DNA of 64,000 nt from Palsa-189 sp963803735 (GCA_963803735.1 CAWDNV010000019.1:310001-374000); one strand, 5' to 3'. Positions 28,597 through 38,155 are shown, numbered from the stretch's first letter. The notes: a model not told the origin generated them from the sequence alone. Made by a program: numbers and translations.

Positions 28597-30081
28597 TCAC
28601 ATATAGAAACGATACGAGGATTGTGGTTCCTCTGTGCTGATCGTTCCGAATTCGGCCATGATTCCCCCTATTTGCCTAGCAAATCTCAAGGTTATAGGGG
28701 CGCCGGTGGTATCGAATGCCGTATTCCAATTCATGCGAGCTAAACCAAGGACTTCCGTAGCTAATCTGACTGTGTCGGCACTTTCGCCGGCATCAATTTC
28801 GACAGGAACAGGCACATGTACGCCCGGATAAGTGCCCCATTCCGTCATGAAGCCCGAGGTGAAAAGATATGCAGCAGTGTCGTTAACTCTACATAGCGTT
28901 CCGCGTTTGGGCGGATATGCGCTCCGTTGAACCAATCTGAAATCAGAGGGCGCTAAATTTACGAATTCCGACATCGGTATTTGCCGAAATGCTTTTGTCA
29001 ACCCTTCACGTTCGCCTTGATCGAACCGCGTTGTCTTATGTAAGACAATCCGCTTCGGTTGGCGCCCAGTTCTTTCCTGATATTCCCGCAAAACTCGTTC
29101 TCCAAGCGCCTGCGCCTGTTCCGCCTCCAGATGAGGGTAACGTTCGTGTTGGTGGGGGCGTAAGGTCGCATTTCCTCGGAGAGCGAAGCCTTCTCCCTCG
29201 CTTGAAAAAGCCTGCGCGAGACCGGAATAAACGATCGCTCGATGGGTAGTTCGTAAATGGTGAAAACTGATGCCAATGAAGCAAGTCTCAGGCCCGATGA
29301 ACCTTACTCTCCACGGAAGGCCTCCCGCTTTGTAAAACAGAGCTACTGTGAAGTTCCACGCCCGCGTGGCGGGGTCTTGATCACCGAAGTTATCCACAAA
29401 AAGCTTGGAAGTCGCAATCTGAATGGGAACGGAGGTCGCCATTACTCGCGCTTTGAGAGCCCGCCGAAAATCTCTTTCCAACAGGTCTTCGCTGGTATCT
29501 TCAATTTCCCATTGAGGTGACAGCATCAATTGAGCGCTGTCTTGCCTACGCTTGGTATGTCCGATTCGATTGCGCTCGTTGCGAGTTAAGCGGCGCGTTA
29601 CAGAGCCGCAAGTCGTGACGATTTCTGGAGATAAGCAACACATAATCACATCGAGGCGAAATTCTTTCGTGAGTCGCTCAACCGCCTCGCTGAAAATCGC
29701 CAATACCGACTCAAAACGCTCAATCCCAGTTTTGGAAAAAGCAGTGCGAAGCTGATCCGAGACATCAAGCTGCCAACTCGAAGTAGTCACCAAAGTGCTT
29801 CGGAAAGCAGCGGTAAAACCGGGGAATTCAAGATACATTCGTTGGTTATCACGGCCGGTTAGTATGGGTTCTTGACAGCGAGTGATCCAATTGTTCGCCA
29901 ACCTAAGCATGTCATCGCTGCCGACCATCCCAATTCTGACCTCAGACTTGTGCGCACTCCCGAACCGCAGACTGAACGGGCCAGCATGCAGCAAACCAAC
30001 GCGCGGGTCGCTGTATTCAGCACCATTTCCCATTTCCAATCTGGGAACTTCTAATTCCGAAACATCGATATTCAAAGCCAT
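28597..30081 (-). CDS. Short prokaryotic Argonaute (MID-PIWI), catalytically inactive
   Basis: A 494-residue protein. The PIWI half is recognised by ATSKLFVDNFGDQDPATRAWNFTVALFYKAGGLPWRV (about 223-259; shown in pieces elsewhere) and FIGISFHHL, where the first catalytic Asp position (GID in slicers) is Ser272. The second position, in RIVLHKTTRF, also lacks an Asp. It therefore should bind guide and target but not cut. No PAZ domain. It starts one base after the stop of the SIR2-APAZ partner, so they form a two-gene operon of the short-pAgo type, which senses invader nucleic acid and unleashes the partner's effector. Confidence 0.87.
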   Translation of the reverse strand: MALNIDVSELEVPRLEMGNGAEYSDPRVGLLHAGPFSLRFGSAHKSEVRIGMVGSDDMLRLANNWITRCQEPILTGRDNQRMYLEFPGFTAAFRSTLVTTSSWQLDVSDQLRTAFSKTGIERFESVLAIFSEAVERLTKEFRLDVIMCCLSPEIVTTCGSVTRRLTRNERNRIGHTKRRQDSAQLMLSPQWEIEDTSEDLLERDFRRALKARVMATSVPIQIATSKLFVDNFGDQDPATRAWNFTVALFYKAGGLPWRVRFIGPETCFIGISFHHLRTTHRAIVYSGLAQAFSSEGEGFALRGNATLRPHQHERYPHLEAEQAQALGERVLREYQERTGRQPKRIVLHKTTRFDQGEREGLTKAFRQIPMSEFVNLAPSDFRLVQRSAYPPKRGTLCRVNDTAAYLFTSGFMTEWGTYPGVHVPVPVEIDAGESADTVRLATEVLGLARMNWNTAFDTTGAPITLRFARQIGGIMAEFGTISTEEPQSSYRFYM

Positions 30082-30082
30082 A

Positions 30083-32632
30083 TTAGGAACCTACTGCCGC
30101 TGACTCGGCGGCCATCTGAACATCCGCTTGAGCAGGCAACTCGATTTCGCAATTTGCCAGCCTTCCCTGAGTCAGTAGAGGTTCGCCTCCGGTATCGATC
30201 GTAAAGGGGTCTTTGCCTCTAGATAGTACCCAAGCCCAGAAAACGAGGTCATTGTGGACCTGTAAGTTGAAATCTCGCGCTGCCCTTTTTGTCGCCAGTG
30301 CGCCGACTCGTTTGTGATCGAGCAATTTCTCTTTCCCATCGATCGTAAATACGTATCCCGGCAAAATCCGTATAGCCCAAGCGTTCGAATATCGCTCAAT
30401 TCCGAACCAAAATGCCTCATGAACCCAATACAGCACTCGTTGAGTCGATGCCGAGATCGTGACTTTTGTTACTGTTCGAGTGGGTCGCCGAAATACGGCT
30501 TGATACTTTAATTCGCGAGGCCCCTCCGATGTACGAGGAAAATAGGCTCGCTTTCGAGCACGATCCACAACTAAGTGACACTTCTGTTCAAAGTGATGGT
30601 ATAGACAGATATTCAAGAGTCCAACGCAATCCCGCGAGCCTAAGTCGGAACTAACCCAATCTTCGGTTGCGATTTGTTTGAGATCGATGATTCCTAGCTT
30701 GTCAACATGCGTTGATAGATCGGCGAACGTGTATAGAGTTCCGTCCCTTTTGTGAAAGACTGGCGGACGACCTATCTGGTCCCACTGAGCATCTGTGCGA
30801 GCTTTCGCGACAGAGACGAACTTCGGCAACTGTGAAAGCTCTAGCAGATTTGCAAAATACGGAATTCGATTAGTTGCCGGTACGGCAGTCCTCGTCTGTT
30901 CGTTCACAAGCTCCGGCCGACTAAAGATGGTGATACTGAAGTTACGATTTTCCTGATCTGGGCCGAGCACAACGCGCCCGCCATTTCTTTTCACACTCTC
31001 ATAAACATCGGGCAATCCCGAACCTCGCTTTTCCATTCTTCCCGAACCGTATAGAAGATCAGCCAAGACGGGATTCCTGTAACCCTTTAGTCCCCGGATG
31101 CCACTTTCGATTTGCCGCTGAAGTGACGGCTGTGCGCGTTCGGCGACCTCGTCTACGAGGCCGCCCGGATTGGTTATTCTCAAATGGCCGGGTCCGACCT
31201 CAACAAGGAGTGCGCTATCGTTGTCATAAGCGCGATGGACGAAAGCATTTATTAACGCTTCTCGAAGTGCTAGTTTTGGATAAGGGTAAACTGTTTCCGA
31301 ACGAGTGCTTTTCACAATAAACGGCTGATTGAAGTCTTCGATCAATTCGCTTAGTTGCTCTAACTGGACCCACAGATTGCCCGTCGCCAAAGATTCCGTT
31401 TGCTGGCTGTCGCCGTCGTCAATGACAACCCGTGTGAATGCGCCTCGAATGGCAGTTTGGGGAGCCGCTGCAAACAAAAGATAACCTGCAACTGTGGGGA
31501 TAACCTTGGAGCCGGACCTTGCAGCTAAATCCAAATCGCATAGTCTTTCGACCAACCACTCTCGTGACACATTTTCGGGAACCGCAATCTGCATTCGCTG
31601 ACAATACGTCACCACCTCTTCGCGTATCCTTGTCCAATCAAAAGCTTCCAAACTCGCATTTTCGAGGGGCCTCATGTCATGAGGAAGACGTGCAATGGCC
31701 GTTTCCATTTCAGCAGGCGCTTTACTGACGGAGTGTTTTGTACAATGTCCGTAAATCGCATCCATAACCTCGTCGAATCCAGAGATCGGCACAAATTGGA
31801 AATTCGGATTGCTCTGTGCTGCTAGTTCATCAACGAGAGGATGCAATGTCGCAGGGTTCAGAGGCTCACGAACGCACCAGTAGATGCCTTGCCGAAATCG
31901 TTTTGTACATTCGAGTTGATCTATCAGCAGATGCTTCATTATCGACGGCTCAGCCCCTCGATAACCGATAACAACCAGAGGATGATCACGAAGGAACGGA
32001 CTTAGGAGTTGAACCAGTTCCGGGTTAAGGCGACTCACTTCTTCGATCAGATTTTGATCGGTGTAATGCTCTACGGAGCCGTGCAGATAAAGAAGCTGCG
32101 GATAGTTAGGAGCGGTTGAAAACGTCGAATAATCAGCGGGCGTTCTGATTAGCTCTAAGTGGTGAGGTCGCCTCCTATGTACCTTCAAATCGGGCAACAC
32201 GCGATCGAAGTTAGTTGTTAATACCGTCGTGATGTGTCCCCAATCCATGAGATCGAGGAGCTTGTGATATCCCGGACTCGCTGGCACGGCCGGGTTTAAA
32301 ATCTGCAAGAAGAAGTCTTTTCTTACCTGTCTCGGAACGAGTAGATTTTGAATTACTTCAGAATAGTGTTCTTCTGCACTCTTTTCACGTTGATACCACT
32401 CGTGCCCTTGTAGCCAAGACAACCAATCGCTTCTTACTACGGCTGCATCCTGCGGGTGTCTACCGGTGCAACGGCAAAACGCAAACTTGGCGGCTCGTTC
32501 GACGATTTCTCCGGTTAACGGTATGCCGGATTTAACCGATGCCCCTGCCCCTAAAAGCAACACGGGTAGAGGCTGATGGGGATTCCCAAATATGGAACAG
32601 AGAGTCTGAACCGTCGTTGTAGAAATTGCCAA
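30083..32632 (-). CDS. SIR2 - RecG/ATPase-like - APAZ effector partner of short pAgo
   Basis: An 849-residue multidomain protein. Residues 22-300 are a SIR2-type domain with LLLGAGASVKSGIP, Asn141 in TTNFDRVL and His184 in LYLHGSVEHY, so NAD-binding and hydrolysis residues are intact. Residues about 330-575 resemble the C-terminal part of RecG/AlbA-like ATPase regulators (LREALINAFVHRAYDND, LRITNPGGL, GYRNPVLADLLYGSGRMEKRGSGL). Residues about 590-840 fit an APAZ domain (ILPGYVFTIDGKEKLLDHKRV). NAD depletion and abortive infection on activation is the known behaviour of SIR2-APAZ/pAgo pairs. The start is a TTG. Confidence 0.82.
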   Translation of the reverse strand: MAISTTTVQTLCSIFGNPHQPLPVLLLGAGASVKSGIPLTGEIVERAAKFAFCRCTGRHPQDAAVVRSDWLSWLQGHEWYQREKSAEEHYSEVIQNLLVPRQVRKDFFLQILNPAVPASPGYHKLLDLMDWGHITTVLTTNFDRVLPDLKVHRRRPHHLELIRTPADYSTFSTAPNYPQLLYLHGSVEHYTDQNLIEEVSRLNPELVQLLSPFLRDHPLVVIGYRGAEPSIMKHLLIDQLECTKRFRQGIYWCVREPLNPATLHPLVDELAAQSNPNFQFVPISGFDEVMDAIYGHCTKHSVSKAPAEMETAIARLPHDMRPLENASLEAFDWTRIREEVVTYCQRMQIAVPENVSREWLVERLCDLDLAARSGSKVIPTVAGYLLFAAAPQTAIRGAFTRVVIDDGDSQQTESLATGNLWVQLEQLSELIEDFNQPFIVKSTRSETVYPYPKLALREALINAFVHRAYDNDSALLVEVGPGHLRITNPGGLVDEVAERAQPSLQRQIESGIRGLKGYRNPVLADLLYGSGRMEKRGSGLPDVYESVKRNGGRVVLGPDQENRNFSITIFSRPELVNEQTRTAVPATNRIPYFANLLELSQLPKFVSVAKARTDAQWDQIGRPPVFHKRDGTLYTFADLSTHVDKLGIIDLKQIATEDWVSSDLGSRDCVGLLNICLYHHFEQKCHLVVDRARKRAYFPRTSEGPRELKYQAVFRRPTRTVTKVTISASTQRVLYWVHEAFWFGIERYSNAWAIRILPGYVFTIDGKEKLLDHKRVGALATKRAARDFNLQVHNDLVFWAWVLSRGKDPFTIDTGGEPLLTQGRLANCEIELPAQADVQMAAESAAVGS

Positions 32633-32902
32633 TTCGGATGCCCGCCTTGACGCCTTGACAGCGTCTCGCTTCAGGGAACCCTTGTGTGGGCGTTCTAATC
32701 AACAGCAGGCGGGATTATCAGGGAAGATGCTGATGCTTTCCCGTCGCTGGATCGGAGATCGTAGTTGGCACTTAAGCCTTAATCGTGCAACCGATCCACG
32801 GCGCCACGAATACGCTAACAAGCAAGCAAAAAGCAGTCAAGAGCGTGATTATGTTGGTGAGTGTGTAAATTTTATAGGCCTGTGGAAAATGAAGTCTCCA
32901 TT

Positions 32903-33197
32903 TCAGGCCAGCCTGCTTCTCACCTTCTGCCTTGCGATGATGTCTCTCGGCGCCCCTCCGGTTCTCTTCAACCACGCCTCTAGCTCCTCGATCTTGACAT
33001 GGTAGAAGGTGGACTCGCAAACCTCGACGCGCAATGTCCCGGTATCGAGTGATGCCTCGCGGCTCCAGTCAGCACGGCGGAATTGATTCAGGCCCGAGGC
33101 TGCCGCCTCGAACAGGCTCTCGGCCGTGACTTCGGCGACGTGTTCGACGCCGTCACGAATCGCGGAAAGACACTACGCACCGACGCGAGTTGCCCAT
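32903..33197 (-). pseudogene. Frameshifted small conserved protein
   Basis: Read on the minus strand, an ATG at 33197 opens CVVSFRDS and then stops. One extra base near 33155 shifts the frame; removing it gives DGVEHVAEVTAESLFEAAA, GLNQFRRADW, then TGTLRVEVCESTFYHVK and VRSRLA before a TGA at 32903. The joined product of about 97 residues reads as one coherent small protein. It lies in the gap between the two Argonaute modules. A decayed gene or a sequencing indel are both possible. Confidence 0.65.
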
Positions 33198-33365
33198 GAA
33201 ACCGGAGTATAGCAGCTTCGCCTCATATTCGCCCCCACGGCTAATTTATGGTAGAATCTCGCCTATTCCGGCCCTACTTAAAAAGGTGGTCCAAACGGCT
33301 ACGGCGCAAGAACTTGAAGTTGCCGAGGATCATGTCTTCCGCGTCTTCCGCGGCGGAACATTTCC
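33198..33365 (+). other. Leader of the second Argonaute operon
   Basis: Contains TAGAAT at 33251, a plausible -10, but no good -35. A short open frame ending VFRVFRGGTFP overlaps the Argonaute start as ATGA (33365-33368); its own start is unclear. It could be a coupled leader peptide. Nothing else seen. Confidence 0.35.
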
Positions 33366-35330
33366 ATGACGCGACCGGAATCTAACCCCAGAGGAAAGGA
33401 TGAATATCGCATCCATCTCAACTTTTTGCCGGTTGAGATGAGTGGGACGATCTTTACTGTCTACCGTCGCAAACGCACGTCTCCTCAAGAGCCGCGGCCG
33501 ACACCGGAAGCAAATGCTTACAAACTTCCGGCAGTCAGCGCGGATGAAAAAGAATGGGAATCCTATTGGGTTGTGCCGGAACCCATAGAAGGTTTTGAAG
33601 CGTTTGACTTCCAGCCCGGATGGAATGGAGACATTGCGCGACGAATTATTTTTGGATGCCTAAGACGATCCATTGAGTCACAGTTAAAGGCCACGGAATA
33701 TCGCTTTCCTGACAAAAGTTTCATTCACGAAGTGTCTCTCGTCATGCAATCGCATCCGGAAGGCAACGAGGAGTTGGTCATTGAACCGTACGCTCTTAAG
33801 GTCTCTCGTCAAATCGGTTTTCTCGTGGATTTCCACTTCAGGCTTGGCGAGGACGTTCCCTATAGCCGCCGAATAATGCAATTAAGTCTCAGCCTCGATA
33901 AGAACGGTCGGCGGAATTTTGATTATTACGTTGATCGATCATCGAAGATTAAGCAGTTTCTTGACAGAAGGTGGTCAATCTTCGAACGGATGACGCAGCC
34001 CAACAGTTCTGAGCCTTTGCGGACATCCAAAGACTTTGTTGTATTGCCTGCCGAGCGCCTGCGCTCAAAGGTTTACGTATTCGCTGGCGAAAAAGAATCG
34101 AGGAGTCAGTTCGCAGGTCTGCGCGATTTTGGACCTCTACAACCCCTCAGTCTGCCTCCCAGATTGCTTTTCGTATTTCGAGAGCAGGACAGGCAGGCGG
34201 CGCGTCGATTGGCGCTTTCGTTGAAAGGGCTGAAGCAACGGGGCCAATATAACTTCCCCGGCTTTAGAGATTTGTTCAAGGTCGCACTAGACATCGATGC
34301 AGACCCGGTAATTCTTCCTGATCTGAGTGCGCAATCGATGGAATCGGCCCTTAAGCACGCGGAGGCTGTGCGAAGCGATTCATCGCAGGTGTTGCCGGTG
34401 ATTGTTTTGCCAAACGACGAGAACAACGGCTACCTCGATCAGAAGGCGCATTTTTCGCACGCGGCGATGCCTACTCAGGTCTGCACGCTCCGAATTCTGG
34501 AGGATGAAGAATCGTTAAAATGGGCAATCGGGAATCTCGCGCTTCAAATATTTTGTAAGGCCGGCGGAAAGCCTTGGAAGGTCCGCCCGACGAGTGAGCA
34601 TTCCCTCATAATCGGGATTAGCCAGTCCCATAAGTGCCGTGTCATTGATAACAAAACGCATACCGAAAAATATTTTGCATTCTCCGTACTGACGGACAGT
34701 AGCGGTCTGTTTCAGCAGATTCAGGTGTTAGGTGATTCTCCGGATCACGTCACTTACATCAGAGCGCTTCGAGACAATCTAAAGAAAGTCTTGGAGGAAA
34801 GCGCCGGCCATTTCAATCGTGTCGTTATCCATACGTCTTTCAAACTGAGGCATGAAGAAATCAGAGCCATACAACAAACCACTCACGATGTCGCCGCCGC
34901 TACCGATCGGGCGAAATGCAGATTTTCTGTCATCAAGGTAAATCAAAAGAGCCGGTTCTTTGGCATCAACCGCTCCGTCAATAGCCTCGTCCCCTTCGAG
35001 GCGACGAAGGTTCGACTCGGTCCGCATGAGCATCTTGTGTGGTTCGAAGGTATTTACCCGGACAAGCCAAACGTCACGAAAGCTTTTCCCGGTCCCACGC
35101 ATCTGCAATTCCTTCGTGTAAACGACGAGACTCCGGCCGAAGCCGCGGAGCAGAGAGAGTTATTGCAGGATTTGGTAAACCTTTCCGGCGCCAATTGGCG
35201 AGGTTTCAATGCTAAAAGTTCTCCCGTGTCGGTCTTCTATTGTCATCTGGTCGCCGATCTCGTTCATGATTTTCACGAGCGTGGGCTCCCGATGCCAGCC
35301 GTGCAGGATATTCGACCGTGGTTTCTATGA
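33366..35330 (+). CDS. Longer prokaryotic Argonaute-like protein, catalytically inactive
   Basis: A 654-residue protein. The N-terminal 250 residues (GFLVDFHFRLGE, LSLSLDKNGRRNFDYYVD) look like an Argonaute N or PAZ-like lobe; 265-390 fit a MID region (PRLLFVFREQDRQAARRLAL); the PIWI half includes LALQIFCKAGGKPWKVRP and IIGISQSHKCRV (about 413) with Ser where slicers have Asp; the second site VVIHTSFKL (about 485) also lacks Asp. So it is a binder, not a nuclease. It is followed within 7 bases by a stand-alone SIR2 gene, which matches catalytically dead long pAgo systems with separate SIR2 effectors, although it is short for that class. Confidence 0.78.
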   Translation: MTRPESNPRGKDEYRIHLNFLPVEMSGTIFTVYRRKRTSPQEPRPTPEANAYKLPAVSADEKEWESYWVVPEPIEGFEAFDFQPGWNGDIARRIIFGCLRRSIESQLKATEYRFPDKSFIHEVSLVMQSHPEGNEELVIEPYALKVSRQIGFLVDFHFRLGEDVPYSRRIMQLSLSLDKNGRRNFDYYVDRSSKIKQFLDRRWSIFERMTQPNSSEPLRTSKDFVVLPAERLRSKVYVFAGEKESRSQFAGLRDFGPLQPLSLPPRLLFVFREQDRQAARRLALSLKGLKQRGQYNFPGFRDLFKVALDIDADPVILPDLSAQSMESALKHAEAVRSDSSQVLPVIVLPNDENNGYLDQKAHFSHAAMPTQVCTLRILEDEESLKWAIGNLALQIFCKAGGKPWKVRPTSEHSLIIGISQSHKCRVIDNKTHTEKYFAFSVLTDSSGLFQQIQVLGDSPDHVTYIRALRDNLKKVLEESAGHFNRVVIHTSFKLRHEEIRAIQQTTHDVAAATDRAKCRFSVIKVNQKSRFFGINRSVNSLVPFEATKVRLGPHEHLVWFEGIYPDKPNVTKAFPGPTHLQFLRVNDETPAEAAEQRELLQDLVNLSGANWRGFNAKSSPVSVFYCHLVADLVHDFHERGLPMPAVQDIRPWFL

Positions 35331-35336
35331 ATCGTT

Positions 35337-36422
35337 ATGATGAGCCGCTCTAAAGACATTATCTTTCTGTTGGGAGCCGGGGCGAGCGCCGAAGCCGGCA
35401 TTCCAGTTTCTGGCGAGATGATCAGCCTCGTGGAAGAATCGCTTAACTCAGGGACCGAAGCAGGCTTATACCATCACGTCAAAAGCGCAATTCATTTTTC
35501 GGCTGGTCTTAAAGGCCACTTTGGCAACGCGGTTCCGTTCAATATAGAAACGCTGGTAAACACCTTATACGAGTTAGAACGAAATGAAGAGCATCCGCTG
35601 TATCCTTTTATTGCAGTTTGGAGTTCGCGTTTTGTCGCACTTGCGGGCGCGGACTTTGGCGAGGTCCGTCGATTCCGACAGGGCATCCTCGCGAAGCTGA
35701 AGAAATGGATGTGTCCTGAAGACTCCGCCAAAGCCGATTACTACAAGGGCCTGATTAGCCTTCAGCGAGACCTCAATTATCCTCTGCATGTCTTCTCTTT
35801 GAACTACGACCTGTGCGTTGAAAGTTTGAACAGTGCGGATTTTCGCGTGGAAACGGGGTTTGAAAGCTATGGCCCCAAACATTGTTGGGACTGGGAACGT
35901 TTCGGGGATATGGAAACGGGCAACAATATTGTTCCTCAGCTTGTCCTTTATAAGCTGCATGGGTCCATTAACTGGAAACGTCATCCCGAGACCAAAGAGT
36001 TATTCTGCGTACAGCAAATCGAGAGCGTTGATGCAGAGAAAATGGAAGTCATCTTTGGGCGCGAGTTCAAGCTTGAAGCTGCTGACCCGTATCTGTTTTT
36101 CGCTTATAAGTTCCGAGACTTGTCATTGGTCACAAAGCTGATCGTCACACTGGGCTATGGTTTCGGTGACGCACATATCAACAAAATGTTGACGCAGAGC
36201 CTACGTACGGACGCGGAACGTCGTCTCCTAGTCATTCAGCGGTGCGAAGAGAAGGACAGCGCTGCAAAAACAAATGACGTTCTGACGCTCTTGGAACTTG
36301 ACGGAGAACGGAAGGACCAAGTGATAGTGTGGGCTGGTTCCGCGAAACAGTTTTTGGAAACTCCGAATCTGGCGGAGTCGCTTATAAAGTTGATTCCGCC
36401 AAGCAAAGACGCTCCGTTCTGA
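35337..36422 (+). CDS. Stand-alone SIR2-like NADase-type effector
   Basis: A 361-residue SIR2 protein: FLLGAGASAEAGIPVSGEM at the start, Asn in FSLNYDLCVE (about residue 160) and His in YKLHGSINWK (about 205), then TLGYGFGDAHINKML, the usual end block. The catalytic Asn and His are present. Immediately downstream of the inactive Argonaute, it is the likely killing effector, degrading NAD once the Argonaute finds invader nucleic acid. No APAZ domain is fused, unlike the neighbouring module. Confidence 0.85.
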   Translation: MMSRSKDIIFLLGAGASAEAGIPVSGEMISLVEESLNSGTEAGLYHHVKSAIHFSAGLKGHFGNAVPFNIETLVNTLYELERNEEHPLYPFIAVWSSRFVALAGADFGEVRRFRQGILAKLKKWMCPEDSAKADYYKGLISLQRDLNYPLHVFSLNYDLCVESLNSADFRVETGFESYGPKHCWDWERFGDMETGNNIVPQLVLYKLHGSINWKRHPETKELFCVQQIESVDAEKMEVIFGREFKLEAADPYLFFAYKFRDLSLVTKLIVTLGYGFGDAHINKMLTQSLRTDAERRLLVIQRCEEKDSAAKTNDVLTLLELDGERKDQVIVWAGSAKQFLETPNLAESLIKLIPPSKDAPF

Positions 36423-36552
36423 TCCGAAGATGGGAGTTGAGAGTGATTTGTACTGGCACCATGCAACTCGTGTTCTATCGACCAATGTCGGTCACGAACG
36501 CCTACTTCGCAGCGTAAATTTCCAACCAATATTTTGTCTTACAATCCACGTC

Positions 36553-37059
36553 ATGATCGACGCTTGCACGAGCACGTTTTCAAGACTCGCTGAAGAAGTT
36601 TTGCCCCGTTATATGGCGGGATTGCGCACGGCGATGGCGCAGCCGCGAAGCCTCGCGGAATTCTGTACGGCGGGCGTTGGAACCAAGACCATGCTAGGAC
36701 GACTAGGCCGGCATAGCGATTTTTCAGGATGCTATGTGCTGATGCAGGAGAAACCCTTTTATGTTGGGATTTCGCGTGGCGTTGTCGGCCGGCTGCGTCA
36801 GCACGGTAAAGGCTCGACCCATTTTGATGCCAGTCTCGCGTATCGAATGGCCTGTGAGAAAGTGCATCATGAAATGACGCGTGACGAGGCGATGAAGGAC
36901 CCGACCTTCCGCCAAGCCTTTGATGGGGCGCAACAATTACTCAGAGACTCTAACGTTGCCTTCGTTGAGATTGCGAATCCACTAGAACTCTATCTTTTTG
37001 AGGTCTACTGTGCGATGGAACTGAACACCTGCGAGTGGAACACTTTTGAGACGCATTGA
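36553..37059 (+). CDS. GIY-YIG nuclease-like protein
   Basis: A 168-residue protein from the ATG at 36553 (the frame is open further upstream). GCYVLMQEKPFYVGISRGVVGRLRQH carries the GIY and YIG-equivalent strands and the following arginine of the GIY-YIG fold; a downstream glutamate is in NPLELYLFEVYCAME, the expected metal-binding position. It lies 130 bases after the SIR2 gene on the same strand and could be a third member of that module or an independent stand-alone nuclease. Confidence 0.68.
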   Translation: MIDACTSTFSRLAEEVLPRYMAGLRTAMAQPRSLAEFCTAGVGTKTMLGRLGRHSDFSGCYVLMQEKPFYVGISRGVVGRLRQHGKGSTHFDASLAYRMACEKVHHEMTRDEAMKDPTFRQAFDGAQQLLRDSNVAFVEIANPLELYLFEVYCAMELNTCEWNTFETH

Positions 37060-37074
37060 GACTGGTGCAAGCTC

Positions 37075-37488
37075 TCACGCTTTGGAAGGTTTGTCGCTCA
37101 AGGGGGCTATTCTCACCCCAATCGGATTCTGCCCGTGTACCAAACGTCTTACAGCAAGAAGGATTTCGCCGGGCGCTGCTTTGGAGACGAACGCATTCGC
37201 ACCCATGACCCGTGCTGCCGCTGCAATTTCGGGAGAATCGACGGCACTGTAAAAGATAATTTTCGTGGCTGGAGCAAACTGGCGAATCGCGTAAGCCGCT
37301 TGTAGGCCATTCATCTCCGGCATGCGATAAGCCAGAACGATAATATCCGGTTTCACTCGTTTCGCTTCTTCTACCGCCTCTTTTCCATTGGCCGCCTCGA
37401 CGCAAAAGGCAAAGCCTTCTTCGAGGAAGATACGGCGGAGAGTATCTCGAATTTCCTTCGAATCATCCGCAAGTAGGATGCAGGCCAT
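37075..37488 (-). CDS. Single-domain response regulator lacking the phospho-acceptor
   Basis: A 137-residue receiver domain: acidic pair in LLADDSKEIRDTLR, and KTA/KAA-type lysine in ANAFVSKAAPGE. In place of the conserved Asp, VLAYRMPEMNG has Ala (the D-x-x-MP position). It should fold as CheY-like but cannot be phosphorylated at the usual site. No output domain. Convergent with the GIY-YIG gene. Confidence 0.82.
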   Translation of the reverse strand: MACILLADDSKEIRDTLRRIFLEEGFAFCVEAANGKEAVEEAKRVKPDIIVLAYRMPEMNGLQAAYAIRQFAPATKIIFYSAVDSPEIAAAARVMGANAFVSKAAPGEILLAVRRLVHGQNPIGVRIAPLSDKPSKA

Positions 37489-37640
37489 GAACTATCCCCG
37501 TAAAATCACGTATGGCTCAATAACAGCTTTGGATGTTACATTATGTCCGATTATATCGTCCCCCGAGGTATTTCGGTTGACGACTTAACCCGTTCGATAC
37601 CGGAATACCAGAATGGAATCGAGCGTAAGGAGAGCCAGAT

Positions 37641-38006
37641 ATGAAGAACGTTCTTAGAAGTTTATCCTGTGTCGGCCTGCTCTTGGGTCTCACCGCTTTC
37701 GCATCGGCCGCTGACATGACATGGACCGGTAAGATTAGCGACAGTATGTGCGGTGCCAGCCACGCGAAGATGATTGCCGCTCACGGCGGCGCGGGCAAAA
37801 TGACTGACCGAGATTGCACATTGGCTTGCACCAAGGCGGGAGGCAAGTACGTGTTCGTCACGGGCGGAAAAGTCTACAATATCGCAAATCAGGACGACGC
37901 AGATTTGCAAACACATGCAGGTCACACCGTGAAGCTCACCGGGGAGATGAAGGGCGACACGATTACTGTGTCAAAAATCGTAATGCCCGCGCCCAAAAAA
38001 TCATAG
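37641..38006 (+). CDS. Exported small protein, unknown
   Basis: A 121-residue protein with a signal peptide (NVLRSLSCVGLLLGLTAFASAA). The mature part has paired cysteines (DSMCGASHAKM, DCTLACTKAGGKYVFV) and a small beta domain (HTVKLTGEMKGDTITVSKI). GGAG precedes the ATG. Such proteins recur in Acidobacteria-like genomes as uncharacterised exported proteins; no function can be given. Confidence 0.7.
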   Translation: MKNVLRSLSCVGLLLGLTAFASAADMTWTGKISDSMCGASHAKMIAAHGGAGKMTDRDCTLACTKAGGKYVFVTGGKVYNIANQDDADLQTHAGHTVKLTGEMKGDTITVSKIVMPAPKKS

Positions 38007-38155
38007 GCCTAAACAACTGTAAGCAGCAGAGTCCACAACCTGCTCCCAAGTTGGCTCCGCGAAATGCGGAGCCTCGATAGCGGGGACCTGTCGAGTTTTC
38101 TCCTTCCTCACGGGTTCCCGCATTGCTTCAAAGAGAATGACTGAGCGAGAGTCCG

